From NCBI GenBank assembly GCA_963797265.1, contig CAWCOY010000003.1, positions 248,001 to 312,000 on the forward strand: a stretch of DNA of 64,000 bases, in the 5' to 3' direction. Position 1 is the first letter of the stretch; each line of letters opens with the position of its first letter. This DNA is from DASUPK01 sp963797265 (GTDB taxonomy: Bacteria > Actinomycetota > Thermoleophilia > Solirubrobacterales > 70-9). Shown one piece after another: positions 58,487 through 64,000 of the stretch. Under the pieces are notes generated by a model. It saw nothing but the letters and a program-made list of their open reading frames with translations. It made no database searches and had not been told where the DNA came from. Both the position numbers and the translations under genes were made by a program.

Positions 58487-58939
58487 GTGACCGACGAGGC
58501 GACGCCCATTCGCCCCATCGATCCGCTCGCTCATCGTGCTCTGGAGGCGCTCGTGCGGGCTCAGGCGAACCTGACTCGCCGCCTCGCCGCGGACCTCGAG
58601 AGGATCGGTGTCTCCGCCACCGGCTTCACCATGCTCGTTCTGTTGACCAGCGCGGGCGGCCGCCTCGAGCTGCGGACCATGCGACGCCGCCTCGGGGCTT
58701 CCAAGGCGACCGCGACCGAGGTGCTGGACACGCTCGAGAACCGCGGCTTCGTCAGCCGCAGCCGGCTCGAGAGCGATCGCCGGGCTGTGGCCGTCGCCCT
58801 CACCCAGGCGGGCTACAACCTCGTCACGCACGCGTTCCCGGCGCACGCCGAGCGTGTCCGGGAGGCGTTCGGCGTCCTGGACGAAGCCGAGAAGCGCCAG
58901 CTCGCGGACCTCTGCCGCAAGCTCGACCGCGCGGCCTAG
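58487..58939 (+). CDS. MarR family transcriptional regulator
   Basis: 150 residues from a GTG. The winged helix is ELRTMRRRLGASKATATEVL plus NRGFVSRSRLESDRRAVAVA, with the typical D-R-R wing. It is divergent from the lipoprotein gene with only 46 bp between, so it may control itself and that gene. The inducer is unknown. Confidence 0.9.
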   Translation: MTDEATPIRPIDPLAHRALEALVRAQANLTRRLAADLERIGVSATGFTMLVLLTSAGGRLELRTMRRRLGASKATATEVLDTLENRGFVSRSRLESDRRAVAVALTQAGYNLVTHAFPAHAERVREAFGVLDEAEKRQLADLCRKLDRAA

Positions 58940-58947
58940 ACCCCCGG

Positions 58948-59172
58948 TCAGTACTCGGGAGGACGCCGCCGTGGTGCGACCGGATCGCCGAGCGTTGGAT
59001 CGGGTCGCCCGCGAACAAAGGTCAGGTAGAGACCGAGAATGAAGCCGACCGCGCCGGCGATCATCAGGATCAGGCCTACGGTCGGGATGTCAACGGCCTT
59101 CCACTTGTCCTCAACGGCGTATCGCAGGATCGCGCCGACCGCGATCAGGAACAGGGATGAGCCAATCGTCAT
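58948..59172 (-). CDS. Small two-helix membrane protein (DUF6458-like)
   Basis: 74 residues: IGSSLFLIAVGAILRYAVED and PTVGLILMIAGAVGFILGLY are the two helices, followed by a basic tail RPDPTLGDP. This is a common actinobacterial small membrane protein of unknown function. Confidence 0.8.
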   Translation of the reverse strand: MTIGSSLFLIAVGAILRYAVEDKWKAVDIPTVGLILMIAGAVGFILGLYLTFVRGRPDPTLGDPVAPRRRPPEY

Positions 59173-59222
59173 GGCTGGATGCTGCTCGCCTGAGCGGGTC
59201 CTAAACCCGGAGGCGACGGATG

Positions 59223-59963
59223 TCAGCTGGTCCAGAGCGCGGCGAGGTGCGCCGGGGACATCCCGGTGAGTCGAACCGAGTCACGGGTCATGTGGGCCTG
59301 ATCCGCGTAGCCGAGCTCCGCGGCGATCCGGGCCAGGTCGACCTCGCCGTCGGAAACCGCCTGTGCCCGGGAGACCAGTCGCCGAAACCGGAGGACACGG
59401 TCGAGCGTCTTCGGCCCGTAACCGACCGCCACGTGAAACCGACGGCGCAGCTGCCGCTCGCTGATCCCGAGCGCGTGGGCGAGCTGGTCGACGCGGCTAC
59501 CCGGGAGGCCGAGCCGTCGCGTCGCCGCCAGCACCACCGGATCCGGGGCGCCTTGCACAATCGCCGACGCGACCAAGGCCTCCAACAGCAGGAACTTCGA
59601 GTCCCGGTCCTCGGCTTCGTTCAATCGCTCCGCCAGCTTCGCCGCGCGAGAGTCCAAGAGCTCCTCGAGCGGAACCCGTGAGTTGAGGAGCTCACTCGCC
59701 GGCAGGTCCAAGACCGCACCGGCCACCCCCGGCCTGAGGCGTATCCCGACGATCTCCTCGCCCGCACGCACGGGGCTGAGCCAGGCCCGCTGATCGGGCC
59801 CGGCGACGACCAGGTTGCCGTCTCGCCAGATCACGTCGACACACCCGTCGGGCAGGATCAGGGCCGGGTCCGCGGGGCCGTCAGCCGGAACCGTGCGCGA
59901 CCAGCGGCAGGCGACCAGAGCGTGCAGCGGCGGGCTCGGGACGAACTCCCTGTAGTTGCCCAT
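59223..59963 (-). CDS. AraC family transcriptional regulator
   Basis: 246 residues. The C-terminal double helix-turn-helix is LAHALGISERQLRRRFHVAV and LARIAAELGYADQAHMTRDS; the N-terminal half (RWSRTVPADGPADPALILPD, GCVDVIWRDGNLVVAGPDQR) is the sensor type often annotated DUF6597. It is divergent from the VOC gene with an 89-bp shared region, so that gene is the likely target. Confidence 0.88.
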   Translation of the reverse strand: MGNYREFVPSPPLHALVACRWSRTVPADGPADPALILPDGCVDVIWRDGNLVVAGPDQRAWLSPVRAGEEIVGIRLRPGVAGAVLDLPASELLNSRVPLEELLDSRAAKLAERLNEAEDRDSKFLLLEALVASAIVQGAPDPVVLAATRRLGLPGSRVDQLAHALGISERQLRRRFHVAVGYGPKTLDRVLRFRRLVSRAQAVSDGEVDLARIAAELGYADQAHMTRDSVRLTGMSPAHLAALWTS

Positions 59964-60052
59964 GCCCGAAAGCTAGTGGACGTCCGAAATCTTCAAGGCG
60001 GGACGGCGATGGCTGGATACCGTCGCCGCGAATCCAATGGAAAGGGGATGAC

Positions 60053-60475
60053 ATGGAACAGCGGCTAAGCCTGGTCACGCTCGGAATTTCGGATCTGGAT
60101 CGCGCTCGGAAGTTCTACGAGGCGCTCGGCTGGAAGACCGGCGCCGAGGTGGCGGACGACGTCGTCTTCTTCCAGGTCGGCGGGATAGTCGTCTCGCTCT
60201 GGGACCGCGCCAAACTCGCGGAGGACAGCGTCGTCACCGACGGCGGGGGCTGGGGCGGGGTGACGCTCGCCTACAACACGCGCTCGACGGACGAGGTCGA
60301 CAAGGTGATCGAGGAGGCCCGCGCCGCGGGGGGCACGATCGGCCGGGAGCCCGGCCAGACCTTCTATGGCGGCTACTCGGGAATCTTCATCGATCTCGAC
60401 GGCCATCCCTGGGAGGTCGCCCACAACCCGAGCTGGACGATCACCGACGACGGCAAGACGATCCTGCCGGACTGA
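60053..60475 (+). CDS. VOC family (glyoxalase/bleomycin-resistance type) protein
   Basis: 140 residues from ATG 60053 with AGGGGA upstream. RLSLVTLGISDLDRARKFYE, VVFFQVGGIVVSLWDRAKLA and YSGIFIDLDGHPWEVAHNPS fit the VOC fold with a C-terminal metal-site glutamate (WEVAHNP). Such proteins isomerise, bind or inactivate small molecules. Divergent AraC regulator adjacent. Confidence 0.88.
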   Translation: MEQRLSLVTLGISDLDRARKFYEALGWKTGAEVADDVVFFQVGGIVVSLWDRAKLAEDSVVTDGGGWGGVTLAYNTRSTDEVDKVIEEARAAGGTIGREPGQTFYGGYSGIFIDLDGHPWEVAHNPSWTITDDGKTILPD

Positions 60476-60517
60476 CTGCATGGGGCCGCGGCTGCGTGAC
60501 TGCCAGAATCCGCCTCC

Positions 60518-63500
60518 GTGGCCGGATTCCGCCCAGTAGACCCGAAGCAGTCGTTTCCAGCGCTCGAGGAGCGGATCCTCGAGCGCTGGCGCGAGCGCGA
60601 CGTCTTCCACCGCTCGCTGGCCAACCGCGAGTCGGCGCCCTTCTGGGGCTTTTACGAGGGGCCGCCCACGGCGAACGGGCGCCCTGGCTCGCACCACGTT
60701 CTCGCCCGGGTCTTCAAGGACATCTATCCGCGCTTCCGGACGATGACCGGCAACCGGGTCCCCCGCAAGGCTGGCTGGGACTGCCACGGGCTGCCGGTCG
60801 AACTTGAGGTTGAGCGCGAGCTCGGGATCACCTGCAAGGAGGAGATCGAGGACTACGGCATCGCCGAGTTCAACGACCGCTGCCGCGAGTCCGTCTTCCG
60901 CTACGTCGAGGAGTGGAACCGCCTCACCGAGCGCATCGGCTTCTGGATCGACCTCGATGACGCCTACGTGACGATGACCAACGAATACATCGAGTCCGTC
61001 TGGTGGGCGCTGCGGCGAATCTGGGACGACGGGCGGCTCTATGAGGACTACAAGGTCGTCCCCTACTGCCCGCGCGACGGCACCGCGCTCTCCTCCCACG
61101 AGGTCGCCCTCGGCTACCACGACGTCGAGGATCCATCGGTCTACGTGAAGCTCCCGATCAGGGAGCCCGTTCCCAGCGACGCGATTCCCGAGACGCCGCT
61201 TGAGCCCGGCGACCAGCTGCTCGTCTGGACCACGACCCCCTGGACGCTGATCACCAACGCCGCGGTCGCGGCCGGCCCCGAGATCGAGTATGTGCGAGCG
61301 CGGCTCGGGGGCGAGGTCTTCGTGGTGGCTCGCGACCGTGTGGGGCACGCACTCGGTGAGGACGCCGAGGTGCTCGCGCACTTTCCCGGCGAGGCGCTGG
61401 CCGGGACGTCCTACGAGCCGCCCTTCGACTACATCACCGACTACGGCCCGCGCGGTCACACCGTCCTGCTCGCCGACTTCGTCACGACCGAGGAGGGCAC
61501 CGGGCTCGTGCACACTGCGATCGCGTTCGGCGAGGACGACTTTCGCCTCGGCGAGGAGTACGGGATCAAGCTGCAGAACCCGGTCGACGACCGCGGCCGC
61601 TTCGACGAGCGAATCACCGACTTCGCCGGTCGCTTCGTCAAGGAGGCCGACCAGGACATCATCAAGGCGCTCGAGGACAAGGGGAAGCTGCTCCGCGCCG
61701 AGACCTACCTGCACGCCTATCCGCACTGCTGGCGCTGCGACACGCCGCTCCTCTACTACGCGAAGGCGAGCTGGTACATGAAGACCACCGAGGTCCGCGA
61801 CCGGCTGCTGGCGACGAACGAGGAGATCGGCTGGCATCCCGAGCACATCAAGCACGGGCGCTTCGGCAAGTGGCTCGAAGGGAACGTCGACTGGGCGCTC
61901 TCGCGCGACCGCTACTGGGGCACGCCGCTGCCGATCTGGCAGTGCGACGCGGACGACTGCGAGGAGCGCTTCTGCGTCGGCTCGATCGCGGACGTCCGCG
62001 AGCGCGCGGGGGAGATCCCGGACGACCTGCACCGTCCCTACATCGACGAGGTCGCCTGGGCCTGCGAGCGCGAGGGCTGCGACGGGACGATGCGCCGGGT
62101 CCGCTCCGTGATCGACGCCTGGTTCGACTCGGGCTCGATGCCGTGGGCCCAGTTCCACTACCCGTTCGAGAACGAGGAGCTCTTCAAGGAGCGTTTCCCC
62201 GCCGACTTCATCTGCGAGGCGATCGACCAGACCCGCGGCTGGTTCTACACCCTGCTCGCCGAGGCGGTCCTGCTCTTCGACACCTCGAGCTATCGCAACG
62301 TCGTCTGCCTGGGACTGATCCTCGATCCCGAGGGCCAGAAGATGTCGAAGAGCCGCGGCAACGTGGTGGAGCCCTGGGACGTCATCAACCGCCACGGCGC
62401 CGACGCATTCCGCTGGTACTACTTCGCCTCGAAGGAGCCGTGGGACGGCTACCGATTCTCGGTCGAGACGGTGGGGGACTCGGTTCGCCACTTCCTGCTC
62501 ACGCTCTGGAACACCTACGCGTTCTGGGTGACCTACGCGAGCGCCTCCGGGCTCGAGACGGGGGAGCTGCCCTACGCGCCGAAGTGGACTTCGGCTGACG
62601 AGTCGGAGGCCACCGAGCTCGACCGCTGGGCGGTCTCGCGCCTGCAGCGGACGATCGCCGAGGTCCGCGAGCACATGACGGGCTTCGACTGCACCCACGC
62701 AGCGCGCGCGATCGCCGACTACACCGAGCAGCTCTCGAACTGGTACGTCCGGCTCAACCGCCGCCGCTTCTGGGACGGGGACTTCGCGGCGCTCGAGACC
62801 CTGCGCTTCTGCCTGGGCGAGACGGCCAAGCTGCTCGCCCCGTTCACCCCGTTCATCGCCGACGAGATCTACACGAACCTGCTGTTCGGTGAGGAGACCG
62901 GGCTCGAGAAGCCGGTCGAGGAGTGGACCAGCCCGGAGCCCGACTCGATACATCTCGCCGACTACCCGGAGGTCGAGGACAGCCTGGTCGACGCTCAGCT
63001 CGAGGAGGGGATGGACGCCGTGCGGCGCACGGTCGAGCTCGGCCGGGCGGCGCGGGCCCAGGCGAAGGTGAAACTCCGCCAGCCGCTCCGCAAGGCCGTC
63101 GTGGTCGCATCGGAGCTCGAGCGCGCGGCGATCGAGCGGCTGGCCGACGTGGTCGCTTCGGAGCTCAACGTCAAGGAGCTCGACTTCGTCCGCACCGAGG
63201 CCGAGCTCGTCTCCTACCGGGTGAAGCCGAACTACCGCTCGCTCGGCCCCCGCTTCGGGAAGAACATGCCGCAGGTGGCGGCTGCCGTCGAGGCGCTCGA
63301 CGCCGGCGGAGTGGCGGGGCAGCTCGAGTCCGGCGCCGAGGTGGGCATCGCGATCGACGGCAAGGAGCACACCCTGACCACCGACGACATCAACCTCGTC
63401 ATGGAGCCGCTCGAGGGCTACCAGGTCGAGGCTGCGGCGGGACACGCGGTCGCCCTGGAACTCGACCTCGACGACGAGCTCCGCCGCGAGGGACTCGCCC

Positions 63501-63733
63501 GCGAGGTCGTCCGCGCCGTCCAGGAGGCCCGCAAGCAGGCCGGCCTCGAAGTATCCGACCGGATCTCACTCGAGCTCGGCGGCGACGACCAACTGATTGA
63601 GGCGGCGCGGGAGCACGAGTCCTACATCGCAGGCGAGACCCTCGCCACTTCCGTGGACTACGGCGCCGACGCGGCGGACGAGAGCGCGACCATCGAGGGC
63701 CGCGAGCTGCGGATCGGCGTCAGCAAGGCGTGA
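60518..63733 (+). CDS. ileS: Isoleucine--tRNA ligase, IleS2 (eukaryotic-like) type
   Basis: 1071 residues from GTG 60518. The class I signature reads PTANGRPGSHHVLARVFKD: G-S-H-H at 57-60 in place of the canonical H-x-G-H, a first/third-position swap. KMSKS is intact at 608-612 (GQKMSKSRGN). The editing domain is present (WTTTPWTLITNAAVAAGPEI). Length and C-terminal architecture are those of IleS2 enzymes, which tolerate the antibiotic mupirocin; the GXHH variant is reported to be associated with exceptionally high tolerance. No second ileS is in the window. Confidence 0.95.
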   Translation: MAGFRPVDPKQSFPALEERILERWRERDVFHRSLANRESAPFWGFYEGPPTANGRPGSHHVLARVFKDIYPRFRTMTGNRVPRKAGWDCHGLPVELEVERELGITCKEEIEDYGIAEFNDRCRESVFRYVEEWNRLTERIGFWIDLDDAYVTMTNEYIESVWWALRRIWDDGRLYEDYKVVPYCPRDGTALSSHEVALGYHDVEDPSVYVKLPIREPVPSDAIPETPLEPGDQLLVWTTTPWTLITNAAVAAGPEIEYVRARLGGEVFVVARDRVGHALGEDAEVLAHFPGEALAGTSYEPPFDYITDYGPRGHTVLLADFVTTEEGTGLVHTAIAFGEDDFRLGEEYGIKLQNPVDDRGRFDERITDFAGRFVKEADQDIIKALEDKGKLLRAETYLHAYPHCWRCDTPLLYYAKASWYMKTTEVRDRLLATNEEIGWHPEHIKHGRFGKWLEGNVDWALSRDRYWGTPLPIWQCDADDCEERFCVGSIADVRERAGEIPDDLHRPYIDEVAWACEREGCDGTMRRVRSVIDAWFDSGSMPWAQFHYPFENEELFKERFPADFICEAIDQTRGWFYTLLAEAVLLFDTSSYRNVVCLGLILDPEGQKMSKSRGNVVEPWDVINRHGADAFRWYYFASKEPWDGYRFSVETVGDSVRHFLLTLWNTYAFWVTYASASGLETGELPYAPKWTSADESEATELDRWAVSRLQRTIAEVREHMTGFDCTHAARAIADYTEQLSNWYVRLNRRRFWDGDFAALETLRFCLGETAKLLAPFTPFIADEIYTNLLFGEETGLEKPVEEWTSPEPDSIHLADYPEVEDSLVDAQLEEGMDAVRRTVELGRAARAQAKVKLRQPLRKAVVVASELERAAIERLADVVASELNVKELDFVRTEAELVSYRVKPNYRSLGPRFGKNMPQVAAAVEALDAGGVAGQLESGAEVGIAIDGKEHTLTTDDINLVMEPLEGYQVEAAAGHAVALELDLDDELRREGLAREVVRAVQEARKQAGLEVSDRISLELGGDDQLIEAAREHESYIAGETLATSVDYGADAADESATIEGRELRIGVSKA

Positions 63734-63743
63734 GTCCCGAAGA

Positions 63744-64000
63744 TCAGGCGGACCCGGATTTCGGGAGGACGCCGTTGCGGTAGTGGATTGCGCAAGCCTG
63801 CGCGATCGCGCGTACATGTTCGCGTTGTGCCGGGGTGAGGTGACGGGCCTTGACGACTCCGCGCAACTCCGATTTGTTGATCCCACTCGTGAACCTGAAC
63901 GCGATGCAGTCCGCGACCGGACCTGGCAGGCCTCGTGACCGAACGTCCGCCGCGACATCCTTCTCGAACAGATGGACCAGGGTGGGGCGAGTGAGGCAGC
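63744..64000 (-). CDS. C-terminal end of an unidentified protein (runs off right edge)
   Basis: The minus-strand frame is open from the window edge to TGA at 63744-63746, giving the last 84 residues: RPTLVHLFEKDVAADVRSRG, LPGPVADCIAFRFTSGINKS, ELRGVVKARHLTPAQREHVR and a polar end. Coding character is good, and it lies 10 bp from the convergent ileS stop. No family is recognised. Confidence 0.6.
   Translation of the reverse strand, partial: CLTRPTLVHLFEKDVAADVRSRGLPGPVADCIAFRFTSGINKSELRGVVKARHLTPAQREHVRAIAQACAIHYRNGVLPKSGSA

Noticed and set aside
60065..63445. An 1126-codon antisense frame over ileS, and similar long antisense frames over the cobA-hemD/SAM hydrolase region, the helicase and other genes.
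   Set aside because: Composition is that of GC-rich shadow frames (runs of Arg, Val, Asp, Leu) and the opposite strand holds well-recognised enzymes.

Overview
The window is high-GC, densely packed bacterial chromosome: short intergenic gaps, many 1-8 nt gene overlaps, and frequent GTG starts. The gene content (eukaryotic-like IleS2, a c-di-AMP riboswitch, an MTA deaminase pair, Ser/Arg-rich cluster proteins, many SnoaL/NTF2-like paralogues opening with MSxENVE) points to an actinobacterium, most likely class Thermoleophilia (Solirubrobacterales-like). The phylum is well supported by style; the order is an inference.

Layout. 1-4699: a Ser/Arg-rich, repeat-rich structural cluster (two long paralogues with 11-residue repeats, a CsbD-like protein, a GvpZ-like SRPBCC protein) resembling the accessory part of an actinobacterial gas-vesicle locus; no GvpA/F/K/N is visible. 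4708-6353: UspA and a thiolase. 6355-13354: a histidine-degradation operon, hotdog thioesterase-hutH-hutU-deformylase-hutF-hutI, each junction overlapping by 4 nt. A peptide-deformylase homologue sits where HutG (N-formylglutamate deformylase) would be expected.

13392-21182: a probable degenerate genomic island. A 43-bp copy of the 3' part of tRNA-Arg(CCU) lies at 13392 and the intact tRNA at 21109-21182. Inside are a secreted ceramidase-like protein, an antitoxin-like remnant, a sigma factor split by an in-frame amber codon, and six SnoaL-like genes in head-to-tail tandem. The six genes are all in one reading frame, separated by exactly TAG-GCG-ATG, with nearly identical ~58-bp junctions and divergent cores. 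This array is the most unusual feature of the window. A methyltransferase and another SnoaL gene complete the island. Right of the tRNA lies an alpha/beta hydrolase gene without a usable start.

22446-27545: a lipoprotein, then a minus-strand run tlpA-like, nfeD, slipin, GNAT, galT and a hypothetical gene. 27723-30901: an SF2 helicase with a long acidic insert, then a PaaI-type thioesterase joined to it through a 123-bp imperfect palindrome. 30941-38726: a cytochrome-c-maturation/tetrapyrrole operon (ccmA-B-C-D, hemA, hemC, cobA-hemD fusion, SAM hydrolase) followed by birA, in which dispersed repeats have entered coding sequence. 38771-40026: a secreted three-repeat protein preceded by a c-di-AMP (ydaO/yuaA) riboswitch. 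40125-43843: aldehyde dehydrogenase, rarA, SnoaL-like protein.

43945-55065: M20 peptidase, DUF1385, methylmalonyl-CoA epimerase, methyltransferase, BtrH-like protein, PAP2 phosphatase, YchF, a purine-salvage pair (MTI-type phosphorylase plus MTA/SAH deaminase), a lipocalin-like protein, an aldo/keto reductase and a SpoIID/LytB protein. 55185-64000: aldehyde dehydrogenase, fumC, a lipoprotein, MarR, AraC facing a VOC protein, ileS with a swapped GXHH signature, and the C-terminal end of an unidentified gene.
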